Origin: an uncultured Candidatus Melainabacteria bacterium | GTDB lineage: Bacteria > Cyanobacteriota > Vampirovibrionia > Gastranaerophilales > Gastranaerophilaceae | DNA length: 64,000 bases | Direction: 5' to 3' | Assembly: GCA_947361615.1 (NCBI GenBank) | Contig: CANAJP010000003.1 | Coordinates: 17,432-81,431 of the forward strand | Shown here: positions 25,965-33,772 of the stretch, piece by piece | Layout of the letters: each line of letters begins with the position of its first letter | Position numbering within the stretch: the stretch's first letter is position 1 | Made by a program: the position numbers and the translations under genes | The notes under the pieces: generated by a model | What the model saw: the letters and a program-made list of their open reading frames with translations, nothing else | Databases searched by the model: none | Told to the model about the DNA's origin: nothing

Positions 25965-26117
25965 TGTCATGCTGAACTTGTTTCAGCATCTGTCACACGA
26001 TGAATTCTATCGGTGACGCTAGACAGATCCCGAAACCGTCTTGCTCGACTCGCAGAAAACGTGCCTCCGCGCGTCCCGCGCTTCGCACTCTGCTCGCTCG
26101 CGCAGTTCGGGATGACA
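25965..26117. repeat. Dispersed inverted-repeat element, interrupted copy
   Basis: The left end TGTCATGCTGAACTTGTTTCAGCATCTG and the far right end GTTCGGGATGACA match the other copies. The right inverted repeat is split after CAGATCCCGAAAC by about 65 bases of GC-rich sequence (tcttgctcgactcgcag to gctcgctcgcgca). The copy is therefore 153 bases long rather than ~86. It fills the gap between the DUF3326 gene and the methylase. Confidence 0.7.
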
Positions 26118-26125
26118 TAATACTT

Positions 26126-27001
26126 TTATTTCTTCTGGAAAATCATCACATATTCATGCTTAAAGATGTAGAAACCGCCTGCAAGCGCTCTGTAACGCCA
26201 TAGGTTCGCGTCTTTACCCTTGCAGCGTTCGTTGCCTTGAATATCTTTTACGATTACGGCTTTTGTTGTGAAACCGATTTCGTTCATTCTGCGCATACAT
26301 TCAAAACCTAATGGTATATATTGAGAATCCGCGTACTTGTCACCGATAATAAGTGCTGCGAAACGTCCTTTTTCAAGTAAATCGTAACCGTTTTTCGCAA
26401 CTTTTTCAAACAGGTCATAGAATTCTTCTGTTGAAGAACAGTTTGACAAATCTTCTTTGCGGTCTGAGAACTTAATAATATCATCATAAGGCGGATGGAG
26501 GATTAAAAGCTGAGCGCTTTCTTCACCCATAATATCAAGACGCGCTTTAATCTTTTCTTTTGCGAGTTCTGAGGCAGAATCCGCACAGATAATATTCACA
26601 TCTGTAACAAGTTGTTTAGGTGTAAATTTTTCAGAAACGCTTTCAGCAAGTTCATCTTTCAACTCAACGCCGATACAGCGTCTGCCCATATTGATTGCTT
26701 CAATACCTGAAGTTCCAGAGCCGAAAAACATATCAAGAACGATATCATTTTTCTTTGTAAATCTTTCGTATAACTGCTCAGCGATTTGCGGAATGTAGTT
26801 TCCGTGGTACTCGTTTGAGTGTCCGTTTTCACGCGAACGCGCAGGGAATTCCCACAAAGAATCCGTCATAACATGCCCGTAATCTTTCCAGTTATTCAAA
26901 TCAATGTCACTGTATTTTGTAGTCTTAACCGGTTTAACGACCTGCAAATCAGGTTTTGGTACCGGTTTTAATCTGGTATTGCCTCTTACTGCCATATCCA
27001 T
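26126..27001 (-). CDS. DNA N4-cytosine/N6-adenine methyltransferase (orphan)
   Basis: The 291-residue product has the SAM motif LDMFFGSGTSGIEAINMGRRCIGVE (motif I) followed downstream by LILHPPYDDII (motif IV, HPPY instead of the more common DPPY/SPPY). The order I then IV puts it with the permuted N4/N6 methylases. The C-terminal part probably holds target recognition. There is no restriction enzyme on either side (a repeat element and mutL), so it is probably an orphan, regulatory or maintenance methylase. AGGGAG precedes the ATG. Confidence 0.8.
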   Translation of the reverse strand: MDMAVRGNTRLKPVPKPDLQVVKPVKTTKYSDIDLNNWKDYGHVMTDSLWEFPARSRENGHSNEYHGNYIPQIAEQLYERFTKKNDIVLDMFFGSGTSGIEAINMGRRCIGVELKDELAESVSEKFTPKQLVTDVNIICADSASELAKEKIKARLDIMGEESAQLLILHPPYDDIIKFSDRKEDLSNCSSTEEFYDLFEKVAKNGYDLLEKGRFAALIIGDKYADSQYIPLGFECMRRMNEIGFTTKAVIVKDIQGNERCKGKDANLWRYRALAGGFYIFKHEYVMIFQKK

Positions 27002-27114
27002 ATCTCCCTCTTCTCTAATGTTTTAATTCTATAAAATTGTTTCAAAATTGTAATCAAACGTATGGATGAGATTTTGTTTCTGCTAGAATTATAAAGGGAT
27101 TTAAGGGGATAAAA

Positions 27115-28893
27115 ATGGCAAGAATTCAGCAATTATCAAAGCATTTGATTAACCAGATTGCAGCGGGGGAAGTTATTGAGCGTCCGGCATCGGTTGTAAA
27201 AGAACTGGTTGAAAACTCAATTGACGCGGGTTCTGGCCGTATTAGCATTGAAATCACAAACGATTGCCGCGATATAAGAATTGCAGACAATGGCTGCGGA
27301 ATTCACCCTGACGATATTTATCTTGCGTTTTCCAAGCATGCCACAAGTAAAATTCGAGAAAGCGAAGACCTTTTTGATATCCATACTCTGGGTTTCCGCG
27401 GAGAAGCGCTTGCAAGTATTATTTCTATCGCCAAACTCACCTGCACAACCAGAACAAAGGATTACGATACAGGAACACGCGTAAAATGCGAGAATTCCGA
27501 AGTCGAAAAGATTGAAACAAGCTGCGCCGTCGGAACGATTATGGAGGTTAAAGACCTTTTCTACAACCTTCCTGCACGTTTAAAATTCCTCAAAAATTCA
27601 AACACCGAATTTTCTTATATTCAGGAGTTAATCCAGAACCTCGCGCTTTCACATCCGGAAGTCGCGTTTGAATTAAAGAAAAACGGCAAAACTGTTCTAA
27701 AAACCACAGGCCAAAACATGCCGCTTCTAACCATCAAAGAAATCTACGGCGAAGATGTATCTAAAAATTTAAAAGAAGTTTGCAGAACCGACGAACTTTC
27801 AGGCCTGAAAATCAGCGGTTACGTCAGCACACCTGATTTAACACGCTCAAGCAAAAAGTATTACCATATTTATATTAATTCAAGAACCGTAAAATGTCCT
27901 GTATTCTTAAAATCAATAGATATGGCATACAAAAGTCTTATCGCAATCGGCAAATATCCGATTGTAATTCTTAACCTTGAACTTCCTGCAAGCGATGTTG
28001 ATGTAAACGTTCACCCGACCAAAAAAGAAGTTCGCTACAAAAATCCGAACCAGATTTTCAATTTTATCATGAGCGCAATTCATGCCGGACTCGCCAATTA
28101 CGCAGAACGCCCGACAAACATCGTAGAAATAAACCAGCCGACGTCACGTCGTTTTGAAAACCCTAAGGTTCAGACTGACGCCCCGACTGTAATCAACTTG
28201 ATGTTTCCGCAATCTACACCAACCGAGGACGACACAATTTACTTCTCTGACAAACAGGTTGAAACAATTCAAGCGCACCGAGAAGCCGAAATCACACAAA
28301 CACAATTTTTCACGCCTGTCGAAACCGCACCGCCTGAACCCGAAGACAAAATCATCGGTCAATACAAAAATACTTATATTTTAATTGAAAAGGAAGACGG
28401 ACTTGAAATCGTCGACCAGCACATTGCAGAAGAACGATACATCTATGAAAAACTTATGAGCGAAAAAGAAATAATTTCTCAAATGCTTTTCATCTCTGAC
28501 GTTCAAACGATTTCTGCAACAGATGCGGCTATCATCAAAGAAAATATCGCAAAATTTGAACGCTTCGGCTACGGTATAGAATTTATTTCCGACACAGAAC
28601 TAATCTTCCGCAAAGTTCCGCAAATGCTTTCAAAAGTCAACCCGAAAGAAATTCTAACTGATATTCTCGAACACATCGAAGGCGATATCGACCACCTGGA
28701 AGAAAAAATTCTTATCACAACCTCCTGCAAAGCAGCCGTTAAAGCAGGCCAAAAGCTTTCAACGTGGCAAATGCAGGAAATAATCAAAAAATGGCGGACA
28801 ACCAAAATGCCTTACACCTGCCCGCACGGAAGACCAATTTGCAAATTCTTTGAACACAAAGATATTGCTAAATTCTTCCAGAGAAATAATTAA
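27115..28893 (+). CDS. mutL: DNA mismatch repair protein MutL
   Basis: The 592-residue product has the GHKL ATPase motifs (NQIAAGEVIERPASVVKELVENSIDAG, DNGCGI, TLGFRGEALASI). The C-terminal domain carries an endonuclease-type motif DQHIAEERYIYE (usually DQHAxxER) and CPHGRPI, so it is probably the nicking form found in bacteria without MutH. An extended -10 (TGCTAGAAT) and AAGGGGAT precede the ATG. gcvT starts 10 bases after it, so repair and glycine cleavage genes share a transcript. mutS is at 47-50 kb. Confidence 0.96.
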   Translation: MARIQQLSKHLINQIAAGEVIERPASVVKELVENSIDAGSGRISIEITNDCRDIRIADNGCGIHPDDIYLAFSKHATSKIRESEDLFDIHTLGFRGEALASIISIAKLTCTTRTKDYDTGTRVKCENSEVEKIETSCAVGTIMEVKDLFYNLPARLKFLKNSNTEFSYIQELIQNLALSHPEVAFELKKNGKTVLKTTGQNMPLLTIKEIYGEDVSKNLKEVCRTDELSGLKISGYVSTPDLTRSSKKYYHIYINSRTVKCPVFLKSIDMAYKSLIAIGKYPIVILNLELPASDVDVNVHPTKKEVRYKNPNQIFNFIMSAIHAGLANYAERPTNIVEINQPTSRRFENPKVQTDAPTVINLMFPQSTPTEDDTIYFSDKQVETIQAHREAEITQTQFFTPVETAPPEPEDKIIGQYKNTYILIEKEDGLEIVDQHIAEERYIYEKLMSEKEIISQMLFISDVQTISATDAAIIKENIAKFERFGYGIEFISDTELIFRKVPQMLSKVNPKEILTDILEHIEGDIDHLEEKILITTSCKAAVKAGQKLSTWQMQEIIKKWRTTKMPYTCPHGRPICKFFEHKDIAKFFQRNN

Positions 28894-28902
28894 GGAGATA
28901 TT

Positions 28903-30012
28903 ATGACAAAAGAAACGTACTTACACGACAAACACGTTGCACTCAACGCAAAAATGGTAGATTTTGCAGGCTGGCACATGCCTGTACAATACCAGACTTC
29001 AATCATCGAAGAACACAATACTGTCAGAAACGCCGTCGGGCTTTTTGATGTGTCGCACATGGGCGAAGTTTTTGTATCGGGTAAGGACGCGCTTAAATTT
29101 CTTAATTCAGTTGTACCGCAAGATATCTCCAAGCTTGCGTATGAAAAAGCTGTCTATTGCCAGCTTCCAAACAAAAACGGCGGGCTTATTGACGACCTCA
29201 TTATTTATAAATTAGGGATTACAGAATACTTAATCATCTGTAACGCCTCAAGACTTGATGAGGATTTGAACTGGCTCGTACGCAACAAACGCGGGCTTGA
29301 CGTTAAAATAGACAACCAGTCACACAACTTTTCACTTTTAGCTGTTCAAGGCCCTAAAGCCGCAGAATTGCTAGAAAAAATGGGCTTGAATACGAATCAG
29401 GACTCTTTCACCATTAAAACCGGCGAAGTTGCAGGGGTTAAAGTTCTGGCTTCACGCACCGGCTACACCGGTGAAGACGGATACGAAATCCTTGTTGAAA
29501 ACGAATTTTCAGAATTTCTCTGGGATAAAATCCTCGAAGTCGGCGCAGAATTCGGCATAAAACCAATCGGCCTCGGCGCACGTGACACGCTACGTCTTGA
29601 AGCCGCACTTCACCTGTATGGAAACGATCTGGACGAAAACACCACTCCAATCGAAGCTGGACTTTCCTGGTCTATCCCAAAAGATAAGAAAGAAGACTAC
29701 AACGGCAAAGCCGTTATTATGGAACAACTTGCAAACGGCGGTAATAAAAAATTAATCGCACTAAAAATGCTGGACAAATCTATCGCACGCCACGAATATG
29801 ATGTTTATTTCAACGGCGAAAAAGTCGGACATATTACAAGTGGCGCCCCATCACCAACTCTCGGCGCAAATATAGCACTCGCTTATGTTAAAAATCTTAA
29901 AGAAATTTGCACAGATTCAATTGTTCAAGTTATGATAAGAGAAAAATTACATGATGCACAGGTTGTCAAAAGACCTTTTGTCAACAAAAGAAACAAAGTA
30001 AAAGGAGAATAA
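28903..30012 (+). CDS. gcvT: Glycine cleavage system T protein (aminomethyltransferase)
   Basis: GcvT moves the methylene group from the aminomethyl-lipoyl H protein to tetrahydrofolate, releasing ammonia. The 369-residue product starts with the family signature MVDFAGWHMPVQY and LFDVSHMGEV. It continues with VQGPKAAELL, SRTGYTGEDGYEI and the IGLGARDTLRLEAALHLYGND motif. AAGGAGAT precedes the ATG. It is followed directly by gcvH. Confidence 0.97.
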   Translation: MTKETYLHDKHVALNAKMVDFAGWHMPVQYQTSIIEEHNTVRNAVGLFDVSHMGEVFVSGKDALKFLNSVVPQDISKLAYEKAVYCQLPNKNGGLIDDLIIYKLGITEYLIICNASRLDEDLNWLVRNKRGLDVKIDNQSHNFSLLAVQGPKAAELLEKMGLNTNQDSFTIKTGEVAGVKVLASRTGYTGEDGYEILVENEFSEFLWDKILEVGAEFGIKPIGLGARDTLRLEAALHLYGNDLDENTTPIEAGLSWSIPKDKKEDYNGKAVIMEQLANGGNKKLIALKMLDKSIARHEYDVYFNGEKVGHITSGAPSPTLGANIALAYVKNLKEICTDSIVQVMIREKLHDAQVVKRPFVNKRNKVKGE

Positions 30013-30013
30013 A

Positions 30014-30397
30014 ATGGGTATCACAGAGAAAATTTTATGTTCATCAACACACGAATACCTGTTGGACAACGAAGACGGCACTTTTACTATCGGTTTGACC
30101 GACTACGCCGTTGAACAATTAGGAGACATTGTATTCCTGGAACTTCCTGAATTAGGCTCAGAATTCAAAAAAGGCGAGTCTTTCGGCGCCATCGAATCAG
30201 TTAAAGCCGCATCAGAAATCTATATGCCAATCTCAGGAAAAGTTATTGAAGTTAACGAAACTCTTGTTGAAACACCTGAAGAATTAAATCAAGATGTTTA
30301 CGAAAACGGCTGGCTTATAAAAGTTGAAGCAACTGTAGACGCTTCTGAAATGAATGATTTAATGGAATACGAAGACTATAAAGAAAGCGTACACTAA
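30014..30397 (+). CDS. gcvH: Glycine cleavage system H protein
   Basis: The 127-residue lipoyl carrier protein has the lipoylation lysine in FGAIESVKAASEIYMP and the typical NETLVETPEELNQDVYENGWLIKVE end. It shuttles the aminomethyl group between the P and T proteins. AAAGGAGAA lies before the ATG, and the stop overlaps gcvPA as TAATG. Confidence 0.97.
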   Translation: MGITEKILCSSTHEYLLDNEDGTFTIGLTDYAVEQLGDIVFLELPELGSEFKKGESFGAIESVKAASEIYMPISGKVIEVNETLVETPEELNQDVYENGWLIKVEATVDASEMNDLMEYEDYKESVH

Positions 30398-31638
30398 TGG
30401 AAAACTTCTTAGTACATAACGACGACACAAAAGCTCAAATGCTTGCCGAAATCGGCATGAATTCAATAGATGACCTTTTTGCGCAAATCCCCCAAATCGC
30501 TGTTCCAATTGATTTCGAGAAAGAACTTGGCAAAGCCAAAAGCGAACTGGAAACACAAAAAATCGTTAAAAAACTTGCCGCTAAAAACAATCTGCCTGAC
30601 GAAAGTTTTCTCGGCGCTGGTTGCTATAATAAATTCACTCCGGCATGCGTTCTTCAAACCGCACAACGCTGGGAATTTTTGACAGCCTACACCCCTTATC
30701 AGGCGGAAATTTCGCAAGGCACGCTTCAAGTTATGTACGAATTCCAGACAATGATGTGTCGCCTTACAGGCATGGATATTGCAAACGCTACGGTTTATGA
30801 CGGAGCAACCGCATGTGCAGAAGCGATTTTGATGGCTTCTCGCATTTCTAAAAAATCAAAAGCGCTGGTTCACAACAACATCAACCCTGAATACGAAAAA
30901 GTTATCAACACCTATGCGTGGGCAAAAAATATTGAAATAGAAAAGTTCACAGACGAACTTCCGACAAATCTCGCGGACTATGCGTGCGTTTTAGTCCAAA
31001 CGCCCGACTACTACGGTGAAATTCTAAAAACACCAACGGTAGACGGAACACTTTTAATCGTCTGCACAAACTTTAGTGCGCTCTCAATTCTTGAGCCTCC
31101 GAGAAATGCAGACATTGTCGTGGGCGATATTCAACCGCTCGGAATTCCGCAATCGTTTGGCGGCCCTTATGCAGGCGTTATCGCTTGTAAAGAAAAATAT
31201 ATGCGCCAGCTTCCGGGAAGACTTGCTGGCAGAACAGTCGACACAAACGGTAATACCGCTTACTGCCTCACTATCCAAACGCGCGAACAACACATTAAGC
31301 GCGAAAAAGCAACAAGCAATATCTGTTCAAATCAGGCTCTTATGGGGCTTTGTGCGGCGCTTTATCTGACAGTTATGGGCGAAAACGGCTTCAAACAGGC
31401 GGGATATCTAAGTGCGAAAAACGCTCACAAACTCGCAAGCAAACTAAATATTGAAAATAAAAACTTCTTCAATGAGTTTGTATTCAAAGTTAATAATGTG
31501 GATGAAACACTTAAAAAACTTAGAGAAAACGGTATTGCCGGCGGTATAAAGCTTTCTGAAACCCGAATATTAACAGCCGTCACAGAAATGAACAGCGACG
31601 AAGCAATCGAAAAATTTGCAAATATAGTCAACAGTTAG
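30397..31638 (+). CDS. gcvPA: Glycine dehydrogenase (decarboxylating) subunit 1
   Basis: The 413-residue product is the alpha half of the two-subunit P protein (IGMNSIDDLFAQIP, TPYQAEISQGTLQVMYEFQTMMCRLTGMDIANATVYDGATACAEA, LGIPQSFGGPYAGVIACK). In this type the pyridoxal-phosphate lysine is on the other subunit. gcvPB does not follow; a terminator comes directly after the stop, so the partner gene must be elsewhere. Confidence 0.95.
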   Translation: MENFLVHNDDTKAQMLAEIGMNSIDDLFAQIPQIAVPIDFEKELGKAKSELETQKIVKKLAAKNNLPDESFLGAGCYNKFTPACVLQTAQRWEFLTAYTPYQAEISQGTLQVMYEFQTMMCRLTGMDIANATVYDGATACAEAILMASRISKKSKALVHNNINPEYEKVINTYAWAKNIEIEKFTDELPTNLADYACVLVQTPDYYGEILKTPTVDGTLLIVCTNFSALSILEPPRNADIVVGDIQPLGIPQSFGGPYAGVIACKEKYMRQLPGRLAGRTVDTNGNTAYCLTIQTREQHIKREKATSNICSNQALMGLCAALYLTVMGENGFKQAGYLSAKNAHKLASKLNIENKNFFNEFVFKVNNVDETLKKLRENGIAGGIKLSETRILTAVTEMNSDEAIEKFANIVNS

Positions 31639-31644
31639 GATATT

Positions 31645-31671
31645 AAAAAAGGGAGCGATTGCTCCCTTTTT
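31645..31671 (+). terminator. Intrinsic terminator of mutL-gcvTH-gcvPA
   Basis: AAAAAAGGGAGC-gatt-GCTCCCTTTTT, a 12-bp stem counting the A/T flanks and followed by TATTTTTTATT. It lies 7 bases after the gcvPA stop. Confidence 0.9.
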
Positions 31672-31684
31672 ATTTTTTATTAAC

Positions 31685-31993
31685 TTAAGCATAATATTCA
31701 AGGTGCGGCATATTCGCTTGTGCCTCAGCCTTTTTATTTTGGATAATCTTGATAGCTTTTTGGATTTTATAAATTGGTGACAAGAAAATATTTGATTGAA
31801 CTGCGTCAGCTTCTCTAGTGACATTCCAATCTTTCTCAAAGCTTGTTCTTGCCCCTTCGCCTTGAATTGCAAGAGCTGCAACGTTTGGCATGTGGCTATC
31901 GTAGTGATTATTTACTGTATGATTATAATTATTATTAGTATTTCCGAAAGCTATCGGTGTTGTATTTACTTTAATTGGATTAACTGCGATCAT
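31685..31993 (-). CDS. Small protein of unknown function (FG-motif N-terminus)
   Basis: The 102-residue product begins MIAVNPIKVNTTPIAFGNTNNNYNHT and ends in a basic helix (KIQKAIKIIQNKKAEAQANM). It has no hydrophobic segment or recognised domain. A very good GAAGGAGGT precedes the ATG, which supports a real gene. The N-terminal Asn/Thr-rich stretch followed by AFG resembles the starts of several other ORFans here (42576, 43545, 32287, 40360). Confidence 0.65.
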   Translation of the reverse strand: MIAVNPIKVNTTPIAFGNTNNNYNHTVNNHYDSHMPNVAALAIQGEGARTSFEKDWNVTREADAVQSNIFLSPIYKIQKAIKIIQNKKAEAQANMPHLEYYA

Positions 31994-32130
31994 TTTGACC
32001 TCCTTCGGGATTGAGTAGAACCTCTTGCCCCTTTTATTAAGTGTTACTTAAACACTTCTTTCAACACTTTTACTATAACCTATATTAATATTTTTGTCAA
32101 CACTTTAAAAACAAAATAGCCCGATTGGTG

Positions 32131-32194
32131 TAAAAGCTTGTAATATAAAGAAAAGAGTATAAAGTGTCAAAAGCGCACTTATTACAAGCTTTTA
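32131..32194. repeat. 15-bp perfect inverted repeat
   Basis: TAAAAGCTTGTAATA and TATTACAAGCTTTTA flank a 34-base spacer in the 293-base gap between two divergent ORFans. AAGTGTCA occurs both in the spacer and just after the right arm. The rest of the gap holds two copies of TCAACACTTT (32081, 32097) and an AAGTGTT/AACACTT hairpin, but no gene. It may be an operator or an mRNA hairpin. Confidence 0.5.
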
Positions 32195-32286
32195 AGTGTC
32201 ATTTTTACAATTGAAGCCCATTAAGAATTGTTAAGCACATTCAAAAATATTAGCAAGATTTTATGATACAATGACTTTAAATAAAT

Positions 32287-33696
32287 ATGACAGTGTGTGT
32301 AAATGGTATATCCGCGTATAATATTAATCAAACTTCCCGCTTAAACAATAATCGGGATAATTCCGTTGCAAATGTCCAACCCCCAATAAATAGCGCCAAA
32401 ACGACGGCATTCAGAGGAACAGAAGACAAAACAAAGGCGACATTCAGAACAAAATTGTCAACAAAAGAAGAGCATCAACAATTTAACGCCGTTTCAAAAG
32501 AATTGGCGTCGGATGAAAAAAAACTTCTTAACGGCCTTTTAAAAAGCGGAATTCTGTTAAAAGACAATTCAGACGATAAATCCACCGTGCTTGCGAACCT
32601 GCATTCCATAGCAACAACCCCTAGAGCCGAAGGATTAGATAAACAAGTTATTCTAAAAAATGTACTTCAAACCCTTGCATTCCCGTACTCAATCAATCAG
32701 AAACTTGGTGATATTCCGGAGAATTACAAGGCGCCCATTTTACAATCACTATTAGAAAACAAAGAATTCGACTTCAAAACAATGCAGGAAGCAGACTCTA
32801 AATTCAACGACCTGCATTCAAGCACATGCCCGACTGCTTGCGTAGAATTCAATCTTGCAAGCAAACATCAAGCAGAATTTGCCAGATTTGCAAAAGATTT
32901 AACCTCACCTAAGGTTGAAACCGACAAAATAGTAAACTTCAGAAATCTTTCTAAAAACACAGCAGAAGCTGTGTGGCTTTTAAACGCGTTCAAAGCACCT
33001 TATGAAGTAATTGACAGGGATAGAGTTAAAATCAAGCTTAAACCAGACAAGGACGCCCTTACACGCGCACAAATTCAAACCAAGCATCAAGACGGCATGG
33101 AACGCAACGCAACAGACGTATTAATCCAATCAACATTAATGAACTTAGGTTCCCAGCAGACGTATAATTCCTTAATCGATGAGCGCAAAGGCGATTTTGC
33201 AACAGAAAATACCGGCCTGATTGAATTTGAAAAAACATTTGTTGAATCTGTTATTGAGAACAAAAGTACAACCTCAATGCTCTATCAACAAGTGGATGAA
33301 AACCTCACAGTAACAGGCTATGAATGCGATTTTGCAACAACAAAACAACAAATTTTAGACACCCTCAAACGCGACCAGAACGTTATTATAGGTATAACAT
33401 ATTTCGAAAAAGACAAAGAACAGCCTGATTACACCAAACCTCAAGAGGCAATTGCAGGTGGTCACGAAATTACAATCATAGGTGCGAGAACCGACAAAAA
33501 CGGCGAAACAATTTTTATCTGTCAGGATTCAGACGATGAAGTCAACATGCCGATTGAATATCCTGAAAGCTGGTTATTACCTAGATTACACCACGCTGGA
33601 CTCCCTGAAGACATTGCAGAGCGAACAATAACTGATACAAAAGAAAACTGGCAGATAGCCTTAGATAATTACCAGCAACTCAAAAGCTCTCACTAA
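32287..33696 (+). CDS. Putative papain-like/C39-like cysteine protease
   Basis: The 469-residue product has an Asn-rich N-terminus (to KTTAFRGTED), a helical middle, and a C-terminal half with a possible cysteine-protease layout. The cysteine is in LHSSTCPTACVEFNLAS, the histidine in AIAGGHEITIIGARTDKNGE, and an acidic residue in TIFICQDSDDE. GGHxxTIIG followed by a strand and D/N is typical of C39/papain folds. There is no signal peptide of the usual kind. The ATG has no clear Shine-Dalgarno; TATGATACAAT lies 14-20 bases upstream. The function is an inference from these residues only. Confidence 0.5.
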   Translation: MTVCVNGISAYNINQTSRLNNNRDNSVANVQPPINSAKTTAFRGTEDKTKATFRTKLSTKEEHQQFNAVSKELASDEKKLLNGLLKSGILLKDNSDDKSTVLANLHSIATTPRAEGLDKQVILKNVLQTLAFPYSINQKLGDIPENYKAPILQSLLENKEFDFKTMQEADSKFNDLHSSTCPTACVEFNLASKHQAEFARFAKDLTSPKVETDKIVNFRNLSKNTAEAVWLLNAFKAPYEVIDRDRVKIKLKPDKDALTRAQIQTKHQDGMERNATDVLIQSTLMNLGSQQTYNSLIDERKGDFATENTGLIEFEKTFVESVIENKSTTSMLYQQVDENLTVTGYECDFATTKQQILDTLKRDQNVIIGITYFEKDKEQPDYTKPQEAIAGGHEITIIGARTDKNGETIFICQDSDDEVNMPIEYPESWLLPRLHHAGLPEDIAERTITDTKENWQIALDNYQQLKSSH

Positions 33697-33772
33697 AACG
33701 ATTTTTCTATATGCTTGCCTAATCTGACTTTTAATGATATTATAAAGTTAAAATATGTTTTGGGTTAATTGA

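Noticed and set aside
28893-28903. Glycine riboswitch before gcvT
   Set aside because: Only 9 bases separate mutL and gcvT, so there is no room for an aptamer.
32287-33696. Transglutaminase assignment
   Set aside because: Same C-H-D order, but the cysteine context TCPTACVEF lacks the usual GxCxDxA-type motif; protease-like is no more than tentative.
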